Of a stretch of 64,000 nt of DNA, positions 55,817-64,000 are shown in pieces. The DNA lies in contig NZ_JAGP01000001.1 in the NCBI RefSeq assembly GCF_000526715.1, positions 1,116,001-1,180,000 of the forward strand. The letters are read 5' to 3'. The position numbers were made by a program, and so were the translations under genes. The stretch comes from Hydrogenovibrio kuenenii DSM 12350 (GTDB lineage Bacteria > Pseudomonadota > Gammaproteobacteria > Thiomicrospirales > Thiomicrospiraceae). The stretch's first letter is position 1; every line of letters begins with the position of its first letter. Below the pieces are notes generated by a model. It worked only from the letters and a program-made list of their open reading frames with translations, was not told the DNA's origin and did no database searches.

Positions 55817-57385
55817 ATGGATTTAACTACCCTCATTGATCAGCTTTCCTGTAGTGATATCTACCCACATCCAGTGGAAGTAATTACAACTATTGAAACA
55901 CATATTTCTATTGTTTTTCTGACTGGCCAATATGCCTATAAACTGAAAAAGCCTGTTAATTTTGGCTTCTTAGACTTTTCAACACTTGAACAAAGAAAAA
56001 AGTTCTGTCACCTTGAATTACATCTAAACAAAAGAACCTCACCTGAAATTTATTTAGAGGTCTGCCCTCTTTATATTCAAAAAGGAAATCTTTCTTTTTT
56101 TCCTGACAATGAACATGATGAACCTATAGAGTATCTGGTCAAAATGAATCAGTTTGATCCAAATTTTGTTTTGGGTCGTTTTTTACGTGAACACACTCTT
56201 AGCATTAAACAAGTTGAAAATCTTTCAACACAGATAGCCATGTTTCACCAACAAGCAGAAACATGCCCCCAGGGCTTGATCTACGGCCACCCGGATGATG
56301 CTGTACATCCTATGCTTGAAAACTTTCCCTCATTAATGCAAACCTTTGATGACCCTGAAACCAGTTATCGTTTAAGACAACTGGCTCAATGGACACACTT
56401 CAAACAAAAGCAACTTTATCCCGTATTAGAAAACCGAAAACAGGATGGTTTTGTAAAAGCTTGTCATGGCGATATGCACTTAGACAACATCACACTAATT
56501 GATGATAAACCGACTCTGTTTGATGGTATTGAATTCAACGACCAGTTTCGTTGGATTGATACCATTAATGACTTAGCATTTCTATTGATTGATCTCGGTT
56601 ATAGGAAGCAAACGACTTTAAGACGCCAGCTACTTTCACTATATATGAATCAAACTTCCGACTATAAGGCTTTGGAATTATTAAGGTTTTATCAAACCTA
56701 CCGAGCTATGGTTCGTGCCAAAATTACAGCATTACGCTACCATCAACTGGATAAAAACAGCCATGAAGCCGAAGAATGTTGGCAAACAGCTTTAGACTAT
56801 ATAAAGCAAGCTGAAGGTTACGCTTATGAAGTTCCTGAAACCAAGATTATCTTAATGCAAGGTGTTGCAGGCTCCGGTAAAAGTCACTACGCCAAACAAC
56901 TTCTATGCGAACTCGACGCTATTATTATCAGCTCGGATATTGAACGAAAACGCCTCTATGGCATTTCGCCACTTCATCGAGTTTCAGAAAAAGAAAAGCA
57001 GTTACTTTATTCTGCTGAAATGAATCAAAAAACCTATGAAACACTTTACGACCTTACTGAAACCATTATAAAAGCTGGTTATAGTGTAATTGTTGATGCC
57101 ACATTCCTAAAATATCAACACCGCGAAGTTTTTATAGAATTGGCCGAAAAATTAAATGCTGATTATCGCGTGGTTTATATTGAACCAGATATTGAGCTTA
57201 TACAGCAGAACATTAAGATACGTGAACAAAATAACGACAACCCTTCCGATGCGACAGTTGATATTATGCATCGTCATGTCCAGCAGCTTGAACCACCTAC
57301 AAGACAAGAAGATGTATTTAGGTTAAATCCCCATGAAAACATCTGCCAGGAAACTTTCAAGTCTTGGTTAAGTCGGCCGATATAA
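55817..57385 (+). CDS. Two-domain kinase: aminoglycoside phosphotransferase-like plus P-loop kinase
   Basis: The 522-residue protein has an N-terminal APH/choline-kinase-like domain with the catalytic ACHGDMHLDNITLI and LFDGIEFNDQFRWIDTINDLA, cited in part, and a C-terminal AAA/zeta-like kinase domain with P-loop GVAGSGKS (about 349-356) and ISSDIERKRLYG. This fusion is widespread in proteobacteria, usually annotated AAA family ATPase, and has no established substrate. A 10-base partial match to the dispersed repeat lies at 57341-57350. Confidence 0.85.
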   Translation: MDLTTLIDQLSCSDIYPHPVEVITTIETHISIVFLTGQYAYKLKKPVNFGFLDFSTLEQRKKFCHLELHLNKRTSPEIYLEVCPLYIQKGNLSFFPDNEHDEPIEYLVKMNQFDPNFVLGRFLREHTLSIKQVENLSTQIAMFHQQAETCPQGLIYGHPDDAVHPMLENFPSLMQTFDDPETSYRLRQLAQWTHFKQKQLYPVLENRKQDGFVKACHGDMHLDNITLIDDKPTLFDGIEFNDQFRWIDTINDLAFLLIDLGYRKQTTLRRQLLSLYMNQTSDYKALELLRFYQTYRAMVRAKITALRYHQLDKNSHEAEECWQTALDYIKQAEGYAYEVPETKIILMQGVAGSGKSHYAKQLLCELDAIIISSDIERKRLYGISPLHRVSEKEKQLLYSAEMNQKTYETLYDLTETIIKAGYSVIVDATFLKYQHREVFIELAEKLNADYRVVYIEPDIELIQQNIKIREQNNDNPSDATVDIMHRHVQQLEPPTRQEDVFRLNPHENICQETFKSWLSRPI

Positions 57386-57429
57386 ACAGATATCCCAGTA
57401 AGATAACTTAATATTTGGTCAGTGTTTTT

Positions 57430-58041
57430 ATGAAAAAATGGCTCGCAATCCCACTATTGGTACTCTGCGCCTTACCTCAAACGGTCAACGCTGCTGACAA
57501 CCAAAAACCAACCAAACCTAAATTTAAGGCTCCGCCACCGCCGCCAAAGGGAACTCAAGGAACGCCTGATGGCATTACTTTGTTTGGTGTTGCTTTGAAC
57601 GGTGCAGAAAGAGATTTAATTAATACTCAACTGAAAGATATTGAGGGGTTTTCCGAAGCCCGATCAACTCAAAAAGAGCACACCTTTGATAAATACTTTC
57701 CGACTTTTAGAAAACGTGAACTTTATTATGTAGAGTTCCACTACACACCAGATGGTCAGCTTTATTCGGCCAAAGAAGTTTACCGTCCTGTTTCCACGCG
57801 TTTTGAAAATAAGCTTTCCCCTATCCAAACGCATGAAGTTGCATTGAAACTATCAGAAAAAATCGGACAACCTAGTCGAATAGAGCGAAAATCTGCCGAT
57901 GGCACACCAAGCTACAGAGCCTATGTTTGGGATGGTAAGAATGTCACTGTGACGGTTGATAGAGTTGGTAGCGAAATCTATGGAGATGTATTTGTACTCT
58001 ATCAAATGAAAATTAACCCCTATTTGGTTGCTTCAAGATAA
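57430..58041 (+). CDS. Secreted protein of unknown function
   Basis: The protein of about 203 residues has a signal peptide (KKWLAIPLLVLCALPQTVNA, cleaved after VNA), a Pro/Lys-rich linker (KFKAPPPPPKG), and a folded domain with FHYTPDGQLYSAKEVYRP and TVTVDRVGSEIYGDVFVLY. It is predicted to be periplasmic. I start at the ATG at 57430; an upstream in-frame TTG at 57415 is possible. I do not recognise the family. Confidence 0.75.
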   Translation: MKKWLAIPLLVLCALPQTVNAADNQKPTKPKFKAPPPPPKGTQGTPDGITLFGVALNGAERDLINTQLKDIEGFSEARSTQKEHTFDKYFPTFRKRELYYVEFHYTPDGQLYSAKEVYRPVSTRFENKLSPIQTHEVALKLSEKIGQPSRIERKSADGTPSYRAYVWDGKNVTVTVDRVGSEIYGDVFVLYQMKINPYLVASR

Positions 58042-58083
58042 TACCGGCGTTATGATTGTTAGAAAGAACAAGAGGTTAAGCTA

Positions 58084-58305
58084 ATGGAAGTTTCAGGCTC
58101 AGCATCACAATACTCAATTCAAGGCATGCAAAAAGGTTTTAATCAACTCGACCAAGCCAGCAAAGATATTGCAAACCCAAACCAAACAGATAAGGCACCG
58201 GATTTAATTCAAACCAAGCAAAGTGAAAATCAAGTTGAAGCTTCTGCAAAAAGCTTTAAAGCGGCTAATGATCGTATTGGAACTCTTCTCGACATCATGG
58301 CTTAA
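58084..58305 (+). CDS. Small flagellar rod/hook-like protein
   Basis: The 73-residue protein resembles only the two ends of flagellar rod and hook proteins. The N-terminus SASQYSIQGMQKGFNQLDQASKDIANPN recalls the conserved N-terminal helix (cited in part), and the C-terminus VEASAKSFKAANDRIGTLLDIMA recalls the C-terminal helix. The central domain is missing. AAGAGG-like bases precede the ATG. No flagellar genes are nearby. The function is unknown. Confidence 0.65.
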   Translation: MEVSGSASQYSIQGMQKGFNQLDQASKDIANPNQTDKAPDLIQTKQSENQVEASAKSFKAANDRIGTLLDIMA

Positions 58306-58316
58306 TCAATTAGTGA

Positions 58317-58916
58317 TTAACCACTAGTCTTAAATCCTTCAACAAAAGTTTTCACATTCTGCCAAGCATCTTCTAAATGCTGAAAAGCATGGTCTCCGCC
58401 TTCAAATGCAAGAGTCTTTGATTGTTGTACATTTTGATATTTTTGATAGGCAAATTCGTAGGGAACGGTTTCATCTTCCTTATCCAGTAGCAGCCTACTT
58501 GGTGCACTAACAGGATTTTGCGTAATCAGCTTTTCTATCGCCTCAATAAAGTCATCATCAATAACGAACCTCTCCCCTGTTATAGGGTGCTCATATTCAC
58601 CATAATGTTGTTTAAAAATAGAGACAGGATTAAGTGCGGGATTAATCATTACCAATGGCACGCCATATAGTTCAGATAAATACTCCCCATAAAAGCCCCC
58701 CATAGAAGATCCAAAAATCTGCCAGGCTGGGGTCGCTCCAAGTTTTAATATATCTTCTTCGATAACGCTCTTTAAATAGGCAATCGTTTTTTCTGGCGAA
58801 GCCAGAGGGTAAGTCGGCGTCAAAACCTCTATGCCAAGCTCAGCAAAAGCTTTTTTGAACCACTGTGCTTTATAACTTTTGCCTGTACTTAAAAAACCAT
58901 GCAAATAAAGAATCAT
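58317..58916 (-). CDS. yqiA: YqiA-like alpha/beta-hydrolase esterase
   Basis: The 199-residue hydrolase has YLHGFLSTGKSYKA at the N-terminus, the nucleophile elbow GSSMGG (Ser71), Asp in LDKEDETVPYE and His in EGGDHAFQ, the YqiA/UPF0227 pattern. Residues 63-68 (PAWQIF), the strand leading into the elbow, are encoded by repeat copy 6. Its start is only 17 bp from the divergent recJ start. Confidence 0.88.
   Translation of the reverse strand: MILYLHGFLSTGKSYKAQWFKKAFAELGIEVLTPTYPLASPEKTIAYLKSVIEEDILKLGATPAWQIFGSSMGGFYGEYLSELYGVPLVMINPALNPVSIFKQHYGEYEHPITGERFVIDDDFIEAIEKLITQNPVSAPSRLLLDKEDETVPYEFAYQKYQNVQQSKTLAFEGGDHAFQHLEDAWQNVKTFVEGFKTSG
58713..58731 (+). repeat. Dispersed repeat, copy 6 (inside yqiA)
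   Basis: Five A followed by TCTGCCAGGCTGGG, within the yqiA coding region. On the gene strand it encodes PAWQIF just before the catalytic serine. The TAAG end is not conserved (GTCG). Confidence 0.85.
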
Positions 58917-58933
58917 GCTAAAATTTATAACCT

Positions 58934-60763
58934 ATGTTAATGAATGCTAAAGCCTCGTCCCACAAACCATTTGAACTGCAACAACCTGAAATTGTTGAGC
59001 GCCCCTTTTCACAAAAAGTTTTTGATGCTGCAAATCAACTCGGATTAACCCAGCTTCAAGCTCGCTTGGTCGCCATGCGTTTGTCTGATGAAGATTTTGA
59101 AAACCATGATAATAACATGTCAGAAATGCTGGAAAAAATCGTTTTTCCCAAGCTTCGTCATCTGCAACATCCTCAAAACCTTAAAAATGCCGACCAAGCA
59201 GCCAAACATATTGCCGATGCGATTCTTTCAGATGGACAAATTGTCTTAGCAACGGATTACGATACCGATGGTGTCACTTCTGCTTGGGTTGCGACAAGGG
59301 CTCTAATTGATTATTTCCATGTTCCTGAAGAACGCATCACTCATGTACTTGGTGATCGAAAATCAGGCTATGGTATAACGGACAAAGTTGTTGAACGCAT
59401 TCTAGCTATTGATAAAAAAATTGATTTAGTCATCTCCGCGGACCAAGGTTCTAGCGATGAATTGAGAATTAAAAAGTTGGCTGATAAGGGGATTCCTGTC
59501 TGCGTAACAGACCACCATCAAATCCCAGCTAATGGCATCCCTGAAAGCGCAATCTGTACCGTCAATCCACAACAAGAGAACTGCCAATACGATAAAACTG
59601 TTGCAGGCTGTTTTGTGATTTTTCTGGTAATGGGACAAACAAGAAATGAACTTATTCATAGAGGCGTATTAGATGCCTCAGCCCCATCGCTAAAAGATTT
59701 GGTAATGAATGTATCTCTAGGCACAGTCGCCGACAGTGTTAGCCTAAAAGGTGTTAATAATCGCGCAGTGGTGCAAGCTGGTTTGACGATGATGAATGAA
59801 CTCAAGCACCCTAGCTGGCAGGCGATGCATGCATTAAATGATAATAACAACCGGCCTTTTAATGCTGAATACCTAGGTTTTCAAGTTGCTACACGCATTA
59901 ATGCAGCAAGTCGTGTCAGTGATGTAACCACAGCCTTTCGTTTTTTAAATGCTGAAGATTTTTACCAAGCACAGCAAATGCTTGATCAACTTGAAGCCGA
60001 TAACCTAAATAGGCGTGAACAACAAGAGAGCATGCTCTTACAGGCAAAACAAACTGCTGAATCCATTTATCACCCTGGGAAATTCACACTAGTTATTAAA
60101 ATGCAGGGTAATGCGGGTATTCAGGGCATTATTGCATCCCGTGTTGGTGAACAATATGGGTTACCAACAATTGCTATGACTGACTTACAGGACGGATTCT
60201 TAGCAGGAAGTGGTCGAGGCATTATTTCGAATATTGACTTGAGAGAAGCGTTTCAATGGATGTCTGAACAAGACAGAGAACTTTTTGAATCGATGGGTGG
60301 GCACAAAGGTGCTGCAGGATGCATGATTCCCATTGATAAGTTTGACTCTTTTTCAGAGCTGTTTGAGCAAGCCATTCGTGAGCAACTTGACAATAAAGTT
60401 CCCAGACTACAAATTGAAACCGATGGTGAGCTTGAGCCTTGGCAATTAACACCAGCGTTAATTGATGAAATTAATCTACTTGAACCCTATGGAAGAGATT
60501 GGCCTAAACCATTGTTTCATGGAAAGTTTTCCTTGAAAAGTTATCGTGTTGTAGGTCAAACCCAAACACATTTATCATTCAATCTAGCGACACAAGACGG
60601 TCGCCATCTTTCAGCAATCTTTTTTAATGCGCTAGACTCAGAAGGTGATCCTATCCCCTACCAAGCAGGACAAGAAATACTGTGTGTTTATCAACCTGCA
60701 TTGAATCACTATATGGGAAACACCAACCTGCAAATCAGACTGGTGCATGCTGAAGCAGTTTAA
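58934..60763 (+). CDS. recJ: Single-stranded-DNA-specific exonuclease RecJ
   Basis: The 609-residue DHH-family nuclease has motif I VLATDYDTDGVTSAW, VISADQGSSDE, the DHH motif VTDHHQIP and VNPQQENC, a DHHA1 domain with GRGIISNIDLREAFQWM and GGHKGAAG, and a C-terminal OB fold. It degrades 5' ends of single-stranded DNA in repair and recombination. The first ATG at 58934 has no clear ribosome site; a second in-frame ATG lies at 58940. Its stop overlaps the thrC stop by four bases. Confidence 0.93.
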   Translation: MLMNAKASSHKPFELQQPEIVERPFSQKVFDAANQLGLTQLQARLVAMRLSDEDFENHDNNMSEMLEKIVFPKLRHLQHPQNLKNADQAAKHIADAILSDGQIVLATDYDTDGVTSAWVATRALIDYFHVPEERITHVLGDRKSGYGITDKVVERILAIDKKIDLVISADQGSSDELRIKKLADKGIPVCVTDHHQIPANGIPESAICTVNPQQENCQYDKTVAGCFVIFLVMGQTRNELIHRGVLDASAPSLKDLVMNVSLGTVADSVSLKGVNNRAVVQAGLTMMNELKHPSWQAMHALNDNNNRPFNAEYLGFQVATRINAASRVSDVTTAFRFLNAEDFYQAQQMLDQLEADNLNRREQQESMLLQAKQTAESIYHPGKFTLVIKMQGNAGIQGIIASRVGEQYGLPTIAMTDLQDGFLAGSGRGIISNIDLREAFQWMSEQDRELFESMGGHKGAAGCMIPIDKFDSFSELFEQAIREQLDNKVPRLQIETDGELEPWQLTPALIDEINLLEPYGRDWPKPLFHGKFSLKSYRVVGQTQTHLSFNLATQDGRHLSAIFFNALDSEGDPIPYQAGQEILCVYQPALNHYMGNTNLQIRLVHAEAV

Positions 60764-62235
60764 GCTAAGAACTTTAAGATTTCGCTCTCAATGTCTTGCT
60801 TATCAATTACTGTTGATTGCGCAATAGGCTTTGAGAAAAGAGCTTCAATTTGACTTGGAATTGAAATCCCAGCTTTTTCCGCGATCATTTGCAAAGCTTC
60901 ATGATCATGCTCATAATTTTTACCAGTTAACGCTTTAGCAATAACAGGTGAAAACTTCGTCCATTCTGCAGTTGAGTAAGCTATGGTTTTCAAAGACTTA
61001 TCTTCACGACAAGAATCATAAGCTTTAAAACATGTTGCTGTGTGCGGACACATCAAATAACCAACAGTGAAAGCTTGTTTAATATACGCCAGCCCCTCTT
61101 CATCCGTACAGAAATCCGCAGCAAAAATAGTTTGTATTTGCGCAAGCTCATCTTCAGACAATTGATAGAACTTGTTTTTATCAAGTTCAAACATCAACTC
61201 TTTGGTACGCTCAGCGCCAAATAAATCAAACAATATACGTTCAATATTTGAAGATTTTAAAATATCCATTGCAGGCGAAGTGGTTGGAATAACAGAGATG
61301 TCTCGCAAGTCATAACGTCCAGTTGTAATAAACTTTGTCAAAACGTTATTCATATTGGACGCAATGTGGATTTGCTTAACCGGCAAGCCCATTTTCAAAG
61401 CATAGTACCCACCTAAAGCATTACCAAAATTTCCACTCGGTACATTTAGGTAAACCTGCTCACCCATTTCAATAACACTTTGACGAACCAACTCTAAATA
61501 GCTGTAAATGTGATAAATAGTTTGGAAAATAATGCGCCCGAAATTAACTGAGTTCGCAGCTGAAAGCGAAATATTATGTGCTTGTAATGCATCACGAAAC
61601 TTATCGGATACCAATAGGTTTTTTAGCGCTGTTTGTGCATCATCAAAATCACCGTGAATCCCAATAACTTTTAAGTTAGCTGCATCTTCAGTCACCATTT
61701 GCAAACGCTGAACGTCAGAAGTACCGCCATCTGGATACAAACACGCTACCTGTACATTGTCACGATTTTTAAAAGTTTCTAACGCTGCTGGCCCTGTATC
61801 GCCACTGGTCGCAGCCAAAATTAAATACTTTTCATTTCGTGCTTGGGCGATAGCAGACAAAACCTTACCGAAAGGTTGTAGCGCCATATCTTTAAAAGCA
61901 CGTGTTGGTCCGTGATACAGCTCACTTACATAAAGATCATCATAGACCTTAACCACTGGAACAGGGTTGCTAGGATCATCAAATTCATCATAGAGTGCTA
62001 ACGCTTCATCAATAATCTGCTCTTCGATATCAATCTCAAAGGCCTTAAGTACGCCTTTAGCTAACGTCTTATAGCCGGAATTAACGTGAGACTTGAAAAA
62101 AACTTCATCAAACGTAGGCAAAGATTCTGGCGAGTAAATACCGCCAAATGAAGACATAGGGCTTAAAATAGCCTGCGCAAAAGAAATATGTGTTGGACGT
62201 TGGCCGTCATTGCCACGTGTTTCTATAAATTTCAT
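60760..62235 (-). CDS. thrC: Threonine synthase
   Basis: The 491-residue PLP enzyme converts O-phosphohomoserine to threonine. It is the long form: FIETRGNDGQRPTHISFAQA at the N-terminus (cited in part), the PLP lysine in YHGPTRAFKDMALQ, and the phosphate cradle ILAATSGDTGPAAL and VPSGNFGNALGGY. hom lies two genes upstream on the same strand, completing homoserine-to-threonine synthesis. It converges with recJ with overlapping stops and no terminator. Confidence 0.95.
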   Translation of the reverse strand: MKFIETRGNDGQRPTHISFAQAILSPMSSFGGIYSPESLPTFDEVFFKSHVNSGYKTLAKGVLKAFEIDIEEQIIDEALALYDEFDDPSNPVPVVKVYDDLYVSELYHGPTRAFKDMALQPFGKVLSAIAQARNEKYLILAATSGDTGPAALETFKNRDNVQVACLYPDGGTSDVQRLQMVTEDAANLKVIGIHGDFDDAQTALKNLLVSDKFRDALQAHNISLSAANSVNFGRIIFQTIYHIYSYLELVRQSVIEMGEQVYLNVPSGNFGNALGGYYALKMGLPVKQIHIASNMNNVLTKFITTGRYDLRDISVIPTTSPAMDILKSSNIERILFDLFGAERTKELMFELDKNKFYQLSEDELAQIQTIFAADFCTDEEGLAYIKQAFTVGYLMCPHTATCFKAYDSCREDKSLKTIAYSTAEWTKFSPVIAKALTGKNYEHDHEALQMIAEKAGISIPSQIEALFSKPIAQSTVIDKQDIESEILKFLA

Positions 62236-62386
62236 ATTATCCCTATTGATAAATTCGCTATCGATAATCCAATCAATAAACGGTGGATATTCAATTATTT
62301 AACTAACGGCGAATTATACAGAAAACTAAGATTTTTTTCGCCGCGAAATCCTGTTTTAGTCAAGCATTTATCTTCTTAAATACAGT

Positions 62387-63430
62387 TTAAACAGTGTACA
62401 TACTAAGTGGCTTTTTCCAGCGCCAGAATTTTTTAAGGTGTTTGGGTGTCAGGTAGTAACGGTGAGACATACCCAAATCCAGTAACAGCGAATGAATTTG
62501 GCCACTTTTCAGTTGTTCTAACATTGGTGCAAACCAATCTTTCTCCATTCGCTGTAAAAGGACTAGCCATTCCTCCTCAGTCATTTCAGACAAGGCATCA
62601 TCAAGTACCACCATCTGTTCATTGCACCCAGTATCAACCATTAAAATCTGCCAGGCTGGGTAAGACTCTGGGGCTTCAAAAAAGCTGGATTGACTCAATT
62701 TAGCAAGGCCTTTTAAATAAGCGAGATTACCTGCCAACGCTGCATCTTGTCGTACATAAACATCATCTGCTTTATACTGCCCTTCTCCCCAAACCCAAAC
62801 ACCATTAATTTCTGGCAAGCCATTTGAGCGCCTTGCTTCATTAACAGGATGGGTAAAAAACAACATCTGCACTTCATTCATTAACTGACGCCAATAGGCA
62901 GATGCATTACCTTGTGGCATCGCATCCTGAATGGAGTAATAACTCATTGTTTCTAAAGAATGTGTCTGTACATCAATCGGTTGCAAAATACGAATATACC
63001 AACGCAAAGTATCGCCCATTTCCAACTCAACTCTGTCTTGTGCAAAATGCTGGTTAAAGGCATCAACTAGAGCTCTAGCTTCATCTTCACCAATACCTAG
63101 AGACTCTCCTGGAATTAAAACTAAAGTATCTCGATCTGGAATCATTTGCACTGGATCAACTCGTAGCCAAAAGTAAGAAGCATCGAAATTTTCTAAATCA
63201 AAAACGGCAGTTGTTGGCGCAACAGGCAACGTATTTTTTTGGTGGAACAAGTAACTGGCATTGGATGCAATCGAGTCTTTGTGTCTATTATCTTTGGGTA
63301 ATTTATCGGCCTTTGCCAATAATGTTTCAAGTGCAGGGCAGGATAGACTTTCAGCTCCGACATCGGTCTCGGCAATATTCTCTGGCGCCAAAAGATTTGG
63401 TATCCATAATGTTAAAGCAGATGAAGCCAT
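62387..63430 (-). CDS. Uncharacterised protein between hom and thrC (phosphoglycerate mutase-like annotation possible)
   Basis: The 347-residue soluble protein has no motif I can assign with certainty. VLIPGESLGIGEDEARALVDAFNQHF, cited in part, RWYIRILQP, and WVWGEGQ recall the COG4255-type proteins sometimes labelled phosphoglycerate mutase and often found near recJ or thrC. No catalytic residues of iPGM are evident. Residues 258-262 (PAWQI) are encoded by repeat copy 7. A terminator separates it from hom. Confidence 0.75.
   Translation of the reverse strand: MASSALTLWIPNLLAPENIAETDVGAESLSCPALETLLAKADKLPKDNRHKDSIASNASYLFHQKNTLPVAPTTAVFDLENFDASYFWLRVDPVQMIPDRDTLVLIPGESLGIGEDEARALVDAFNQHFAQDRVELEMGDTLRWYIRILQPIDVQTHSLETMSYYSIQDAMPQGNASAYWRQLMNEVQMLFFTHPVNEARRSNGLPEINGVWVWGEGQYKADDVYVRQDAALAGNLAYLKGLAKLSQSSFFEAPESYPAWQILMVDTGCNEQMVVLDDALSEMTEEEWLVLLQRMEKDWFAPMLEQLKSGQIHSLLLDLGMSHRYYLTPKHLKKFWRWKKPLSMYTV
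62643..62664 (+). repeat. Dispersed repeat, copy 7 (inside the 62387 gene)
   Basis: Four A followed by TCTGCCAGGCTGGGTAAG, a near-perfect copy inside a coding region. On the gene strand it encodes YPAWQIL, in the same frame as copy 6. Confidence 0.87.
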
Positions 63431-63479
63431 TCCCTTCCCTTAAATGAAATAAACATTGTTTTGTAAGCTATTGATACTT

Positions 63480-63506
63480 AATAAAAAGCCTTCTAAACAG
63501 AAGGCT
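63480..63506 (-). terminator. Intrinsic terminator of hom
   Basis: On the minus strand AGCCTTCT pairs with AGAAGGCT (4-base loop), followed by TTTTATT. It lies 36 bp after the hom stop. Confidence 0.85.
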
Positions 63507-63541
63507 TCTAAATCGTCGATAATAACAAGAAGTGTTAAAGG

Positions 63542-64000
63542 TTATTTAAAGTCAGCAACACGAATACGCATTATTTTTTCATCGATTTCTGGCATATTTT
63601 CCAATGCTGAAATTGCCTGATTCAAATCAGACTCTAGTACTTTATTGGTAATCATTACTAAAGTCGCATCATCTTCATTGCCTACATAGGGTTCTTGATG
63701 CAATAACTCAATACTGATTTGAGACTCAGCTAACACAGCAGAAACTTTTGCCAAAACCCCTGCGTGATCCTTGGCGTAAAACCTTAAGTAATAAGCCGAT
63801 TGTATGTCATCAATAGCAACAATCGGTGCCGAGGTTAGTTGACTCAAAGCAAAACCAAGTGCCGGAACACGGTCTTCTTTAGGTTGGTGAAGTGCACGAA
63901 TTACATCAATAATATCTGCAACCACTGCACTGGCGGTTGGTCCAGCACCAGCACCAGGTCCATAATAAAGTGTTTGTCCAACATGATCGCCTGAAACCAT
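63542..64000 (-). CDS. hom: Homoserine dehydrogenase (C-terminal part; gene continues beyond the window)
   Basis: The last 150 or so residues are present. LYYGPGAGAGPTASAVVADIIDV, cited in part, is the end of the catalytic domain, and LRFYAKDHAGVLAKVSAVLAE begins a C-terminal ACT domain, the likely threonine-feedback site. The N-terminal NADP domain lies outside the window. A terminator follows, so thrC is not simply in the same transcript. Confidence 0.9.
   Translation of the reverse strand: MVSGDHVGQTLYYGPGAGAGPTASAVVADIIDVIRALHQPKEDRVPALGFALSQLTSAPIVAIDDIQSAYYLRFYAKDHAGVLAKVSAVLAESQISIELLHQEPYVGNEDDATLVMITNKVLESDLNQAISALENMPEIDEKIMRIRVADFK

Noticed and set aside
57341-57350. Possible repeat copy (ATCTGCCAGG)
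   Set aside because: Only 10 bases match, without the GGG side; it may be chance.

Overview
The window is a densely packed, moderately AT-rich bacterial chromosome segment with 60 protein genes, two of them cut by the window edges, and four tRNA genes. I see no rRNA, insertion sequence, prophage or CRISPR array. The gene content and order are gammaproteobacterial: ubiG-mupP-SDR beside gyrA-serC-pheA-hisC-tyrA-aroA-cmk-rpsA-ihfB-lapA-pyrF is close to the Pseudomonas order, and rnm-yciO-(M50 protease)-rluB, zipA-ligA, gnd-zwf-pgl and xseA-xseB are also familiar. A CbbY-type phosphatase points to a Calvin-cycle autotroph. My best guess, by inference only, is a sulfur-oxidising member of the Hydrogenovibrio/Thiomicrospira/Thiomicrorhabdus group.

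Layout. 1-5448 (minus): ubiG, mupP, an SDR gene with terminator, ppsA and a lipoprotein amidohydrolase. 5712-18201 (plus): gyrA with terminator, the serine/aromatic operon serC-pheA-hisC-tyrA-aroA-cmk with terminator, rpsA, ihfB, lapA, pyrF. 18203-22963 (minus): rpoN, a cupin protein, and a response regulator/histidine kinase pair. 23140-25430: a membrane protein with an antitoxin-like N-terminus, a secreted monohaem protein and an ArsC-like protein. 25434-28309 (minus): dusA-xseA-xseB. 28490-34428: relA, then gnd-zwf-pgl. 34662-36781 (minus): tRNA-Ala, tRNA-Glu, tRNA-Gly, tRNA-Glu, with gltX upstream. 36866-41129: two divergent SLAC1/TehA-type channels, an M61 peptidase and slyX. 41139-46075 (minus): a BASS transporter, DUF445, rluB, an M50 protease, yciO and rnm. 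46228-49206 (plus): yciB, yciI, a LexA-like protein without a DNA-binding domain, a one-domain asparaginase and an EamA exporter. 49226-52796 (minus): zipA-ligA-darP. 53017-55718: an FGGY kinase, cbbY and dksA. 55817-64000: a kinase fusion, two small proteins, yqiA, recJ, thrC, an unknown protein and the end of hom.

The genes mostly serve core metabolism and information processing: aromatic amino acid and serine synthesis, PEP synthesis, the oxidative pentose phosphate branch, DNA topology, repair and replication, and translation. RelA, a DksA lacking most zinc ligands, and a tRNA promoter with a GC-rich discriminator together form a readable stringent-response set.

The most unusual structure is a dispersed repeat of about 23 bp (core ATCTGCCAGGCTGGG, with an A-run on one side and usually TAAG on the other). 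It occurs seven times. Five copies lie within about 50 bp downstream of stop codons, often next to a hairpin. Two lie inside unrelated genes, where both encode the same pentapeptide PAWQI. This distribution resembles that of DNA uptake sequences, but the function is unknown.
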